From the NCBI GenBank assembly GCA_028564705.1, contig JAPXFQ010001936.1, positions 310,001-374,000 of the forward strand: a DNA stretch of 64,000 nt, written 5' to 3'. Under the pieces are notes generated by a model. It ran no database searches, had not been told where the DNA came from, and worked only from the letters and a program-made list of their open reading frames with translations. Source of the DNA: Apricaphanius iberus (lineage: Eukaryota; Chordata; Actinopteri; Cyprinodontiformes; Aphaniidae). The translations under genes and the position numbers were made by a program. The first letter of the stretch is position 1. Every line of letters starts with the position of its first letter. Shown here piece by piece: positions 13,647 through 24,388 of the stretch.

Positions 13647-13675
13647 CTTCATTCCTTCAGGTCTTCCACAGCATC
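13647..13675 (+). promoter_or_regulatory. Splice acceptor and 5' leader of the zinc-finger exon
   Basis: A pyrimidine tract ending TTCCTTCAG (AG at 13659-13660) precedes GTCTTCCACAGCATC and then ATG at 13676. The minus-strand zinc-finger gene has nearly the same 15-nt leader after its acceptor, which supports the splice site and the start codon. Confidence 0.8.
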
Positions 13676-14779
13676 ATGTCTCTCACCACTTGGAAGGTTC
13701 TTGATGATTGCGTTCTTATAAGCGAAGAGAGGGACTCTGTTGTTGAGGACCGTATACAGAAGGCTGCAAGCATAAAAGAGGAAGCAGAATGTGCGCCACT
13801 TATAGAAGAACAGGTGGAACTTTTTATCATTCAGAACGAAGGGCGGCCTTTAGTGAAGGAGGAGAACAACACCGCTACAGTGTATTGTGGCTCTGAGGAA
13901 ACACTCCCCAGGGAACCAGAACTGCAGCAGATGGTGGAGACAAACGAGGAATCAGAAGCTGTAGAGATTAAACAAGAACACGGTGAGCCACAACTTATAC
14001 AAATAAAAGAGGAACAGGAGGATTACTGTAGTGATCGGCATGGAGGGCAGCATGTCACAAGCCAGGAAGATGGCGTCTTTATGAAGACTTCTGCTTGTGA
14101 GCAAACAGACCGCCCCGTAGCTGAGAACCAACATCGGCAAGGAGGCGACCAGAGAGACTCTGAATCAAGTAGAGATGAAGCTCTGCAGCCAGAGAGGAGA
14201 CATGAGGACAACAGGGACGATAGGGACAACCCAGAAAGGAAAAGACATCATGATAATCTGCCTTCCTGTGAAGTATGCGGGAAATGTTTTGCCAAGCGTA
14301 AGTACGTTACTGTCCACATGAGAACGCACACTGGGGAGAAGCCGTATCCTTGCTCCTTTTGTGGTAAATCTTTTACCGACCATAGTACCAGAGCCAGACA
14401 CACCAGAACCCACACTGGCGTAAAGCCGTATCCTTGTGACCTGTGCGATAAATCCTTCACGCAGCTCAATCACCTGGCTCACCACCTCAGAACGCACACA
14501 GGCGAGAAGCCTTTTTCATGTCCCACCTGCGGTAAAGATTTCAGCCAGCAGTCTAACCTGACCGTCCACATGAGAACTCACACAGGCGAGAAGCCGTATT
14601 ATTGTGAGCTGTGCGAGAAATCCTTCATCCAGCCTAGTGGCTTGGTGCGCCACCGCAGAACCCACACAGGGGAGAAGCCTTTCTCATGTCTTACCTGTGG
14701 GAAAGGTTTCATCCAGCAGTCTAATTTGACAGTGCACATGAGAACTCATACGGCTAAGAAGCAGCGATTCACCGAATGA
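13676..14779 (+). CDS. C2H2 zinc-finger protein, six fingers (terminal coding exon)
   Basis: 367 residues from the ATG that follows the splice acceptor; an upstream in-frame ATG at 13622 lies in the intron. The acidic N-terminal part (about 1-195) carries several psi-K-x-E motifs (IKEE, VKEE, IKQE, IKEE), typical SUMO-acceptor consensus sites. Six canonical C-x2-C-x12-H-x3-H fingers with TGEKP-type linkers occupy about 198-355. Fingers 4 and 6 share the recognition helix QQSNLTVH. It is expected to be a nuclear sequence-specific DNA-binding regulator. It is paralogous to the minus-strand gene ending at 43881, sharing for example EE-x-x-EL-x-I and VK-x-ENNT blocks. One exon carries the whole reading frame. 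Confidence 0.92.
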   Translation: MSLTTWKVLDDCVLISEERDSVVEDRIQKAASIKEEAECAPLIEEQVELFIIQNEGRPLVKEENNTATVYCGSEETLPREPELQQMVETNEESEAVEIKQEHGEPQLIQIKEEQEDYCSDRHGGQHVTSQEDGVFMKTSACEQTDRPVAENQHRQGGDQRDSESSRDEALQPERRHEDNRDDRDNPERKRHHDNLPSCEVCGKCFAKRKYVTVHMRTHTGEKPYPCSFCGKSFTDHSTRARHTRTHTGVKPYPCDLCDKSFTQLNHLAHHLRTHTGEKPFSCPTCGKDFSQQSNLTVHMRTHTGEKPYYCELCEKSFIQPSGLVRHRRTHTGEKPFSCLTCGKGFIQQSNLTVHMRTHTAKKQRFTE

Positions 14780-16560
14780 CAAAGGACTGTTTATTTACCA
14801 ATTCATGAGTAAAATTTCATTTGCTTTAAATAGGAAAATTCCAACATCTGTCTTTTCTCTAAGTTACAGTGCCATCTGCCATCTCTTCTGTTTTGGTTCC
14901 ACCGCTCCATGTATTTTGGCAGTAATTTTAAGTCCTAAATCCTGCTGAAATTTGTCTCCTGCCTATTTTTGATCTCAGAAAACCAAAGATTTGACCATTG
15001 AGACCCGATTATGTTTTTTTCAAAACCAGCACATTAGCTGGGTCATTCTCTGAATTCGGTGCACCTTACTAAAAAAAAACACGAAATTGTTTCTGACGTG
15101 TGCGTCTGAAGGAGTATTTGTACCTCTGTGAAACTATTTTTATTCACCTTAGCCACAAAAGCTAAAACACATTAAGAATATTTTTACTGTTTTGGTTCTA
15201 AAACTATGTTTTGTTATGAGGTTGAACGTTTACAGGGCTGAAGATTTTAACTAAAAGTAACCATTAAGTCCACATTAGCTAGCGTTTGGAGCAGAATATA
15301 GCTTTATACAACACAATTATAATAGTTTTTCAAGACAATCATAGATGTTTTTTAAATCAATTTTAAATGTAATTTTTCTGTGGAACATGTATGAAAGGTT
15401 GAGCGTGATGATTTCAGTTTGATGATAAAACAATAAATATAGATCAGAAACTATGCCAATGCTTTGACTTCCCTAACTGTATGAGCAGGAAAAGGCTTGA
15501 GTGATGTCACTTCCTGGGTGCTAAGTTTAATTGACAAATTATTTTAAAAAGGCAGAAAATTTGTATGTTGTTACGGGGCTGAACAAGATTGAGGGACTTG
15601 ATTAAATTGCGCTATTTTATGCGTCATTAAATGATTTTCGCATTTTTTATTTAGGCAAAAAAATACATGCAAACAAAATCGTGCCTACTGTCTATTTACA
15701 TTTAGATTTAATTCACCTAATAGCAACTTTGGTAAATGGAGACATACTTATTTCACTGACTACTCAATAGACTTTCATTAAACCTTTTTAAACATAATTG
15801 TTAAAATAGTTTTGTGTGTCGTAATACAAGCAAACAAATTTATTTCTTGCTTTAGAATGTATTTTGAGTTTTACTTTAAATGAAAATCTTGGTGATAAAC
15901 TTGTGGGACCCAAGCGCACTAAATTCAGAGAATCACCCAATACCAGCTATTCTAAATGACGACACATTTTAAAAAGCTGGCCGGTAGTAATATGAATGCT
16001 GACGTAGTAGTCTGGATTGACATTTGTACTAAATTGAAGGAAGGAAAACTGTCTTCTTTTGTGCGAAAAGAAATTGCCTTGCAATCCAAAAGCTGTGGGT
16101 TTGATTCCAGCTTTCTGCATGTTGCTGCCTTTCTTCTAAATACTTTGAGTATTTATTGGTGCGATCTGGTTAACATGGCTAGAAAGCAGCATTTAAATAA
16201 AAAATATGTACCATTCTAGATGTTAGGATGAAAAAAACCACAAATGCTTATGTTAATACCTAAAGATCAAATTTGTTCTATATTAAGTGTTTTTTACCAT
16301 GTTAAATTAGTTTTTTATAGAAGTCTGACCTAAATTTTAACGACCATAAAGTCTGTTTAATATCATCTTTTTGTCACAGAGCGAAGCAACATTTAGTTTT
16401 TATGCTCCTTGACTTACGATCCAAATCTCAGAGCTGGGCTTCTCCCTGAGGACTTATTGAATCATTATAAATGTGTTTGTTGAAGCACTTTAAATGTCCT
16501 TGTTGATGAATCATGTGATACCAATAAACTAATATTGCCTGTATTTTGTAGTGTTGATGT
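14780..16560 (+). other. 3' UTR and downstream region of the six-finger gene
   Basis: AT-rich sequence without a convincing ORF. AATAAA at 16523-16528 followed by a GT-rich stretch is the best polyadenylation signal; AATAAA also occurs near 15432 and 16197. Around 16040-16115 a GGTTTGATTCC box and tRNA-like spacing suggest a very degraded tRNA-derived SINE. That is a weak call. Confidence 0.55.
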
Positions 16561-16591
16561 AATTTCACTTTGCTTTGGTGTTCATATGGAT

Positions 16592-16837
16592 CAATGGTTC
16601 CCAACCTTTGCGTCCCAAAGAAGTCGGGACACCCCGACCCCTACGCACATTAAAAAGTTTTTATTCACAAAAATTTAAACAGAAATTGTCATTTTTTCTA
16701 TTATTCGCCTAAAGCTATATTGGCAACTTTCTATTTGTCTTTTGGATTTTTTAAAAATGGAATACTTCGAAAATAGCACAGACAAAATTGTGTTGACGTC
16801 CTGCGATCTCTAGGGACCAAAGATTGGGAAATCACTG
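16592..16837. mobile_element. Short hAT-like MITE
   Basis: The ends CAATGGTTCCCAACCTTTG and (inverse) CAGTGATTTCCCAATCTTTG are inverted, of the CAGTGGTTCCCAAA type seen intact at 29279. The 8-bp flanks ATATGGAT / ATAGTCAT match at five of eight positions. 246 bp, noncoding. Confidence 0.65.
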
Positions 16838-17168
16838 ATAGTCATCTCATGATAAATTCTTTGTTGATTTTAGGTTGATATATTATATAATAGGTTTGAT
16901 CAGACACCCACCCTTCCCCAATCATCGTCTTCCCTCCTGAAACCCCTCATCTTTGAGGACTGCCTGTTTTTCATCTCAACACTTTACATCTCTCAGCTCC
17001 TAGCCATCACACCCACCGCCGGCTTCTGAGGTCTCCTACGTACATCCTCCAACCTCCATTCTGTTCCTTTTCAACAATTCAGCTGTGGAATGAACTACGA
17101 CAGATGAAGGTAGCATCCTGGTATATCTGTTCAAATTGGGCCGACACTGTTCCCTGTGGGCCAGCAAT
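16838..17168. other. Noncoding interval
   Basis: Pyrimidine-rich stretches (CCTCC, ACCCACC) without ORF or recognised repeat. Confidence 0.4.
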
Positions 17169-17803
17169 CCCCCCAACCTAACTCTGTTGTCCACACACAC
17201 TTAAAGCAAAAGGAGGACATTGGGAGATCACAGTTGGAAACGAGACGTGCAGAACCGGCCGAGACGCCTTATAGCAGCGTTTATACCTTCTGCAGCTTGT
17301 CCCTGCTGAGAGCCAATATTCTTGAAGACCGTAGGGGGCGGCGTAGTGCTCTACGGCATGCATACAACACTACACCATAGTAGAAGTAGTAATCACTGTT
17401 GTTTACAAGATGGTGATACCTGTGAGCTTAAACAAAACTGAACTTTTATGCTATTTATTAGGAAAAAAGACGAAAAAAGGAGACTGTCCTCTCTTCCATT
17501 AAAACACAGTGATCTCTATCGGCCGAATAATAAAGATGTCTATTTACAAACCTCCGGCAATATGAGCTCTTGCCATATTTTTCCGCGTAGTTACAAATTT
17601 TCTTAGGTGTGCAGTGCGGAAATTTTGGGGCGGGAGGAGGCCGTGCGGAGAGGCGTGGTTGCTGAAATGACGTAATTTGGCCACGTGGAGCAGTACGGAC
17701 CTCGCGGACGCGGCAAGCATAAACCAAGCTTTATACTCCCTCCCCCCAACCAAACTCTCACACAGTTAAAAGCAACAGGAAAAAGGACATTGGGCAGAGT
17801 ACA
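17169..17803. repeat. Imperfect direct repeat flanking a MITE
   Basis: About 62 bp at 17169-17233 (CCCCCCAACCTAACTCTG...GGACATTGGG) recurs at 17742-17803 with a few substitutions and indels. The MITE at 17232-17730 lies between the two. This may be a tandem repeat that received the MITE or a rearrangement at its edge. Confidence 0.7.
17232..17730. mobile_element. PIF/Harbinger-like MITE, left end lost (copy 1)
   Basis: Highly similar over about 490 bp to the complete copy at 53425-53970, including GGGGCGGCGTAG, the TCTATCGGCCGAAT block and the right end GGCAAGCATAAACCAAGCT followed by TTA. The left terminus is missing, and the flank begins at 17232 with GGAAACGAGACGTGC. No transposase. Confidence 0.8.
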
Positions 17804-17989
17804 GATGAGGCAAGGAAACTGCATCAAAGGAGCCATTTGCACCAATCCGGAGTGCCCAGAGGAGGGAGGGCAGAGACCCACACCTCCAGCAAAGGTCTAG
17901 CCGGAGAACGCCCAGGCATCCACAGCTGACCACGAGGCAGAGGGCTTCCGCAGAGGAAACACTGGGATGAATATTAAAACAAGTTCATG
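17804..17989. other. Unclassified repeat-like sequence
   Basis: Gln/Pro-coding-like sequence (GGAGGGAGGGCAGAGACCC...) with a 71-codon ORF spanning the MITE edge. No domain recognised. Confidence 0.3.
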
Positions 17990-17992
17990 TAA

Positions 17993-18124
17993 ATCCATCC
18001 ATCCATTTTCTCAACCACTTATTCCTGCAGGGGTCGCGGGGGGGGGGGGATCTTGTGCCTATCTCCAGCTGTCAACAGGTGAGAGGCGGGGTACACCCTG
18101 GACAGGTCGCCAGTCCATCACAGT
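17993..18124 (-). mobile_element. 3' end of a LINE with (ATGG)n tail
   Basis: CCATCCATCCATTTTCTCAACC...GGGTCGCGGGG...ACACCCTGGACAGGTCGCCAGTCCATCACA is the very common teleost non-LTR 3' end. It reads on the minus strand and ends in (GGAT)n. Confidence 0.8.
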
Positions 18125-18319
18125 GTTTCATGTAACTAATATCCTTTTTTACCCAGTGTTTTTTTCTTATGAAGTGTATTTCTATTGTTCCAAATATAAC
18201 AGGAAGTCTGAGAGAAATTATGTTTTTATGCAAGTTTCCATTCCAGATGAGCTTGTTGATAAAATTATCAGTAATATTTTAAGTTTTTAATCACATTTTG
18301 ACCGAAAATGTAGCCTACC
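18125..18319. other. Noncoding AT-rich interval
   Basis: No recognisable feature; the 107-codon ORF over 17967-18290 is an accident of the LINE tail. Confidence 0.4.
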
Positions 18320-19370
18320 TACAGAATTAAAAATATGTTTGGGAAAAGTATTTTTACTTTTAGTACTTTTAGTAAATTAGTTGGCCATCTCACTTTAAAA
18401 GAGTTATTAAACATTTCAAAACGTCAAAAAAAAATACTTCCAAACCACCATATTTTTTGGCATTACATACGATATCTTTCTTTAAGTAATGGGTCTTATG
18501 TTTGCATATAAAGTCAAATAAGATTTTATCCAATTTTTAGATATATCCTTAGGCATTTCTAATGAGGATGTGTAAACAGAATGAGAAATTCCCTCAGCTT
18601 TTGATAATAGTACTCTACCATTAAAAGAAATATCTCTCATCATCCAAGTAAAATGTATTTGTTATTTGTGTGATCATAGGGTAAAAGTTATGTAAGCATG
18701 GTAGTCAATTATATTTCTCAATAATTAAACCCAAATATGTAATTTTGTTTTTAACCGATGTATCATCAACTACTGCAAATTATGTTTCAGAGGAAACAGA
18801 ATGGACTTATTTAGGTTTACCTTTAACCCTGATACTGAGGAAAACTGCTGTATATAGGAAACTACTTTTGTAAGCTTGCATATATTAGATATGAAGATTG
18901 TAGTATCATCAGCTAGTTGTGATAATTTGTGTTCTTTCTTCAGTGCATAGATACCAGGGATAAATGGGCTTTTTAATATGTGTAGCCATGATTTGTGAAA
19001 CCAGAAGGAAAAGGAAAGGGCTTAAGGGACAACCTTGTCTAATTCCGCAGTTAATTTCAAATCTTTTAGTTGTTCCATATGACAAGATAGCAGAGCTACT
19101 ACAACCCTGATATAAAGTTGTAATGGCTTTCAGAAAGTAATTTCCAAATCCAAAATATTGAATATTCTTGAACATAAATATGTGACTAATGGTGTCAAAG
19201 GCTTTGTAAAAATCCAAAAATAAGATGAAGCTGTCATCTTGTATTCATCATAAAGAATCATATCCAAAATCAGATGTATATTGTTGCTTATATTTCTACC
19301 TGATATAAATCATGATTGTTTTTCACTAATAATGCTATATAGACCTAATTTTAGCCGTTAAACAAAAACA
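18320..19370 (-). pseudogene. L1/Tx1-type LINE ORF2 relic
   Basis: A 102-codon piece (19217-18909) has RT motifs DFYKAFDTI and GIRQGCPLSPFLFLLV, typical of L1/Tx1-clade reverse transcriptase. The catalytic FADD-like box is frameshifted away. Further 3' (18660-18320) other frames give GRVLLSKAEG and a WIKSYL-like segment, the usual downstream order. Stops and indels are frequent. Confidence 0.85.
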
Positions 19371-19465
19371 AGATTCAAGGGCGTCGGTTTGTTTTAAAAA
19401 TTGCCGGGGACATAATTATAAACTTGCGGTTTGAGGATTCCTGGGGACAGCTATTACATATTTAG
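19371..19465. other. Short unclassified interval
   Basis: Contains GGGCGTCGGTTTG...GCCGGGGACA, a repeat-like block that I could not name. Confidence 0.3.
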
Positions 19466-20920
19466 GCAAGGCAAGGCAATTTTATTTGTATAGCACACTT
19501 TCAACACAAGGCAATTCAAGGTGGTTTACATGATTAAAATTGGAACACAGCATAGATACATTTGATCATTAGAATACAAGAAAGCAATTACAATAAGACA
19601 AATAGTCAAGACAATACAACAATATAAGGGCAAGCAGATAAAAACACAGTTTGTATTCACTACCTGATCTCGCTGTAAAGACAAGAAGGCATTTACAGTA
19701 ATCAAGAATATAATTTGTGTGAAAATTAAAAACAAGCAAGTAAAAACAGTTACGCAGAGGCGAGTCTAAATAGGTAAGTTTTAGATTTAAAAGAGTTGAG
19801 TGTCTCTGCAGCTTTGCATTCTCCCGGTAGTTTGTTCCAGATATGAGGAGCATAGAAACTAAAAGCTGCTTCTCCATGTTTGGTTCTGGTTCTAGGGACG
19901 ATCAGTAAACTACACCTGGAGGACCTGAGTGATCTGGATGGTTTGTACCATGATAGCAGATCTATAATGTACTCTGGTGCTAAAACCCATTCAATGATTT
20001 ATAAACTAATGAAAGCACTTTGAAGCCTATTCTCTGAGCTATAGTGTATAGAGTTTTTAGGTAGACCTGTGAAGATACTGTTACAGTAATCATAAATGCA
20101 CGGATGAGTTTTTCTAGGTCTCCTTGTGTCATCAGTCCTTTAATCCTAGAAATGTTCCTCAGCTGATAGAAAGATGACCTTGTTATTGCCTTTATGTGAC
20201 CCTGGAGGTTCAGGTCTGAGTCCATTATTACACCTAGATTTCTGGCCTGGTTGGTAGTTTCTAGTTGGAGCTGTTTAAACTGATTGCTGATATTTAGTCG
20301 ATCCTCTTTGAGTCCAAAGATAAGTACTTCAATTTTGTTTTTGTTCAATTGGAGGAAATTATGGGACATCCAGTTGTTAATTTGCTAAATACATTTATTA
20401 AGCGTTTGGATAGGTCAACATCAACTGGTGACATTGAAATATAAAGTCGTCGGCATAATTTTTGTAGTTAATAGTATTGGTGGTTATAATCTGGTTTAAT
20501 GAAAATTGCATAATTGATACATAGAAGTTCCTGTTCTTAAGGTAGGATTTGAACCAGTCAAGTGTCATACCAGAGAGTCTGACCCAATTCTCTATATGTT
20601 CCAGTAATATATCGTGATCAACGGTATCAAACGGCGCACTGAGGTCTAATAGTACAAGTACCGTGGATTTACCACGGTCAGTTTTTATACGGATGTTGTT
20701 GAAAATTTTTGACGAGGACTGTCTCTGTTCTGTGGTGCCTATGAAAACCAGAGTGATAAATATCAAAGCGGTTGTTCATGGTTGGGAAGCTGTTTAATGG
20801 CTGGAAAACAGCTTTTTCAATAATTTTACTGATAAATGGGAGATTAGAGTTTGGCCTGTAGTTTTGTATTAATGAGCTTTCTAGGTTCTTCTTCTTTAGT
20901 ATTGGTTTGATTACTGCTTC
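19466..20920 (-). pseudogene. L2-type LINE copy, broken by a CACTA-like element
   Basis: The minus-strand 3' end is the AGGCAAGGCAATTTTATTTGTATAGCAC-type tail. Upstream frames give [18 protein letters not shown] and [15 protein letters not shown] (20369-19980), then LLDLSAPFDTVDHDILL with a remnant NYADDFIF box (20766-20398), then AVIKPILKKKNL (20923-20678). It is interrupted at 20921 by the CACTA-like element and resumes for about 30 bp at 25553-25583 (VFLKALKT), which shows the order of insertion. Confidence 0.9.
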
Positions 20921-21235
20921 CACCGAGCATTTTTCGGTCTAAAAGACGTCTAATGAACGTCTATATGGTCCATGGACATCTAGGCTAAAATCGGTCTACC
21001 ACTGGTCTAAAAATGAAAGTTTTTCAGCCGTCTAGGTTTAGACTAACCGTCTAATAGACGTCTAAAAGATGACTACCTCTATACGCCACATCTAATGTAA
21101 GAGGTTTAAATAACCGTTAATGAACGTCTATTTATAGACATCTAAAGTTATACGTTTGCAAGACGTTTATTTTTATACCAAATTTAAACACCATTACAGA
21201 ATCTAGACGTTGTAAAAACTTCATATAGACATCTT

Positions 21236-21688
21236 TTAAATGTATTATAGCATAATGATATTCTTATAAATCCAGCTATTACAGTCTATGAAATTAATCA
21301 CAACAAGCATATTGAAATTAAATTAGACTCGTCAAACTAAATGTTCAATGAGTTTCTCTAAAAATAAAAGGGGGGGGACCAAATTTAACCTGTGATCTTT
21401 TCCTTCATGTTGTGCCAGCATATTATGACTATGATCTTTTAAAAAGGTTTTCAGTAACACTGCTTATTTTACCACTGGATATAAATACATCTTTTGATGT
21501 TAACATTTACCCAACTATCCTACTATAATGTAAATCTATTGTTCAAACATTATCCAACAATCACAAACATGAATGTGTAAAAAAAAAACAAACAAAAAAA
21601 AAACTTTAGCTTGCTTTATTTAAACAAATACTGTGGTGGAAAAACAAGTATACTAATTTACAAATGTACTTCAGTGAAATAAAATGTA
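21236..21688. other. AT-rich interior of the CACTA-like element
   Basis: Homopolymer-rich (A)n and (G)7 tracts; no ORF or further repeat recognised. Confidence 0.4.
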
Positions 21689-23306
21689 CACTACCGTTCA
21701 AAAGTTTGGGGTCACATTGAAATGTCCTTATTTTTGAAGGAAAAGCACTGTACTTTTCAATGAAGATAACTTTAAACTAGTCTTAACTTTAAAGAAACAC
21801 ACGATATACATTGCTAATGTGGTAAATGACTATTCTAGCTGCAAATGTCTCGTTTTTGGTGCAATATCTACATAGGTGTATAGAGGCCCATTTCCAGCAA
21901 CTATCACTCCAGTGTTCTAATGGTACAATGTGTTTGCTCATTGGCTCAGAAGGCTAATTGATGATTAGAAAACCCTTGTGCAATCATGTTCACACATCTG
22001 AAAACAGTTTAGCTCGGTACAGAAGCTACAAAACTGACCTTCCTTTGAGCAGATTGAGTTTCTGGAGCATCACATTTGTGGGGTCAATTAAACGCTCAAA
22101 ATGGCCAGAAAAAGAGAACTTTCATCTGAAACTCGACAGTCTATTCTTGTTCTTAGAAATGAAGGCTATTCCATGCGAGAAATTGCTAAGAAATTGAAGA
22201 TTTCCTACAACGGTGTGTACTACTCCCTTCAGAGGACAGCACAAACAGGCTCTAACCAGAGTAGAAAAAGAAGTGGGAGGCCGCGTTGCACAACTGAGCA
22301 AGAAGATAAGTACATTAGAGTCTCTAGTTTGAGAAACAGACGCCTCACAGGTCCCCAACTGGCATCTTCATTAAATAGTACCCGCAAAACACCAGTGTCA
22401 ACATCTACAGTGAAGAGGCGGCTGCGGGATTCTGGGCTTCAGGGCAGAGTGGCAAAGAAAAAGCCATATCTGAGACTGGCCAATAAAAGAAAAAGATTAA
22501 GATGGGCAAAAGAACACAGACATTGGACAGAGGAAGACTGGAAAAAAGTGCTGTGGACGGATGAATCCAAGTTTGAGGTGTTTGGATCACAAAGAAGAAC
22601 GTTTGTGAGACGCAGAACAACTGAAAAGATGCTGGAAGAATGCCTGACGCCATCTGTTAAGCATGGTGGAGGTAATGTGATGGTCTGGGGTTGCTTTGGT
22701 GCTGGTAAGGTGGGAGATTTGTACAGGGTAAAAGGGATTCTGAATAAGGAAGGCTATCACTCCATTTTGCAACGCCATGCCATACCCAGTGGACAGCGCT
22801 TGATTGGAGCCAATTTCATCCTACAACAGGACAATGACCCAAAACACACCTCGAAATTGTGCAAGAACTATTTAGAGAAGAAGCAGGCAGCTGGTATTCT
22901 ATCGGTAATGGAGTGGCCAGCGCAGTCACCAGATTTGAACCCCGTTGAGCTGTTGTGGGAGCAGCTTGACCGTATGGTACGCAAGAAGTGCCCATCCAAC
23001 CAATCCAAATTGTGGGAGCTGCTTCTAGAAGCGTGGGGTGCAATTTCTCCAGATTACCTCAACAAATTAACAGCTAGAATGCCAAAGGTCTGCAATGCTG
23101 TAATTGCTGCAAATGGAGGATTCTTTGATGAAAGCAAAGTTTGATGTAAAAACAATCTTATTTCAAATAAAAATCATTATTTCTAACCTTGTCAATGTCT
23201 TGACTCTATTTTTTATTCATTTCACAACGTATGGTGGTGAATAAGTGTGACTTTTCTTGGAAAACACAAAATTGTTTGGGTGACCCCAAACTTTTGAACG
23301 GTAGTG
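21689..23306 (+). mobile_element. Complete DD38E Tc1-like transposon (Intruder-type)
   Basis: 1618 bp between TA dinucleotides (21687-21688, 23307-23308). The inverted terminal repeats are identical over 27 bp, beginning CACTACCGTTCAAAAGTTTG at both ends. The single ORF between them is intact. It lies inside a CACTA-like element. The short inverted repeats and uninterrupted gene suggest recent activity. Confidence 0.95.
22101..23144 (+). CDS. Intact Tc1-family transposase, DD38E
   Basis: 347 residues. N-terminal paired-like helix-turn-helix (about 5-55, SMREIAKKLKIS), the GRPR linker (59-62), a second HTH (about 70-125), then the RNase H-like DDE core. Catalytic residues by alignment are D154 (WTDESKF), D244 (QQDND) and E283 (NPVELLW). 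Thirty-eight residues lie between D244 and E283, the DD38E spacing of the Intruder family rather than DD34E. The glycine-rich KHGGGNVMVWGCF box (188-199) is present. The enzyme would excise and reinsert the element at TA sites in the nucleus. ATG at 22101, about 410 bp inside the left end. No frameshift or internal stop. Confidence 0.95.
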   Translation: MARKRELSSETRQSILVLRNEGYSMREIAKKLKISYNGVYYSLQRTAQTGSNQSRKRSGRPRCTTEQEDKYIRVSSLRNRRLTGPQLASSLNSTRKTPVSTSTVKRRLRDSGLQGRVAKKKPYLRLANKRKRLRWAKEHRHWTEEDWKKVLWTDESKFEVFGSQRRTFVRRRTTEKMLEECLTPSVKHGGGNVMVWGCFGAGKVGDLYRVKGILNKEGYHSILQRHAIPSGQRLIGANFILQQDNDPKHTSKLCKNYLEKKQAAGILSVMEWPAQSPDLNPVELLWEQLDRMVRKKCPSNQSKLWELLLEAWGAISPDYLNKLTARMPKVCNAVIAANGGFFDESKV

Positions 23307-23427
23307 TAGGTATCTGTATACAAAACAAAATCCAAAGACAAAGATTAGTCCAAAACGTTTTTTAAATATACAAAAACTCTAATAAACTGTATCAACCTAA
23401 ACAACAATGCAAAAAAAAAAAAAAAAA

Positions 23428-23558
23428 TTACACCAATGGTTGACTGGGCCTCTTATAGCCCCCTCTTCCACTTCGAGCTGGGGCCTGTTTTAGATGTCCA
23501 GCCATTGCTGAGCTTATCATATACTCCGTGGCATCTTTGAAGGTATTCTGAACAGATT
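23428..23558 (-). CDS. Candidate last coding exon of a transposon-borne gene
   Basis: On the minus strand a good acceptor (TATTGCTGTGTTTGCAG) precedes an open frame beginning with SVQNTFKDATEY and ending SGRGGYKRPSQPLV then TAA. The Gly/Arg-rich end looks like a genuine protein C-terminus. I do not recognise the family. Its place inside a CACTA-like element suggests a transposon gene exon or a captured exon. The upstream exons were not found. Confidence 0.35.
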
Positions 23559-24094
23559 CTGCAAACACAGCAATAGAATAAATAAATAAATAAATATTGT
23601 AAGCGTCAGAGATCACAGAGATATTATCCATTAAGACAAGGTACATGGTATCGAAGGACTTGAGTCAACAGACATTGGGCACCACCCATTTGAGAGTTTG
23701 GGTTTTCTCTGTAAATATCAATGAATTAATTAAGACCGACTATAACTTTAGTATGGTTTCCTTTCATGTAACTACACCAATTAAGTTTCATAATTGTCAG
23801 GATTACAGAGACTGCCTAACATAGTTCAAACTGTTGATGCATGTCATGTCAGTCGCACAATTCTAACATGAAGAAGCAATTGCCAAAGAACTAGCAGACA
23901 GTTTTTCTATTTACTAGTAATAATGGAGTAGAACCGGGTCTTTTTGAAGGCCCTCTTTCCTTGTGGACCCCCAACTTGCATATTAGATTTTTCCATTATA
24001 CTATTTGTAAAGACTCTGCAACAGATAAAAAATAAAGACAATTGTCAAACTCATAAAAGTTGTATGCACTGCCACATTGTAACCACTCACTATT

Positions 24095-24165
24095 ATATAA
24101 GATAAGACAAGATAAACCTTTATCCTGCCAAAATGGGCAAATTCTCAGCGTTGCAATAGCACAGT
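24095..24165 (-). mobile_element. Short non-LTR 3' tail fragment
   Basis: ATAAGATAAGACAAGATAAACCTTTATCCTGCCAAAATGGGCAAATTC resembles the common teleost (AGATA)n AAACCTTTATT...GGGGAAATT repeat end, minus orientation. Confidence 0.5.
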
Positions 24166-24388
24166 GGTTAGTTAAAAAAGAGAAAAGAATCATAATCTAT
24201 ATGCCCGTCAATGTGTATTTGAAGAAAGAACGTTTTCTCATACGTGGTGGTCCCAATGACAGTAAAATAAACCCGGACGATTGCAATGTGCTTAGATCAA
24301 AAATCAAAGGCGATTAGACCAAGCGGAACTTTAACTGTGTTGCTGCCTCCTAGTGGTGAGGGCAGGGGGTTAATACTAAAATAACTTA

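Larger units (their letters stand above)
23307..24388. other. CACTA-like interior
   Basis: Holds the exon-like piece at 23428-23558 and a short dispersed-repeat tail near 24095-24165. The rest is AT-rich with no supported gene. Confidence 0.4.

Noticed and set aside
13952..14497. Minus-strand ORFs antisense to the six-finger gene
   Set aside because: Shadows of the zinc-finger coding exon, with no independent domain.
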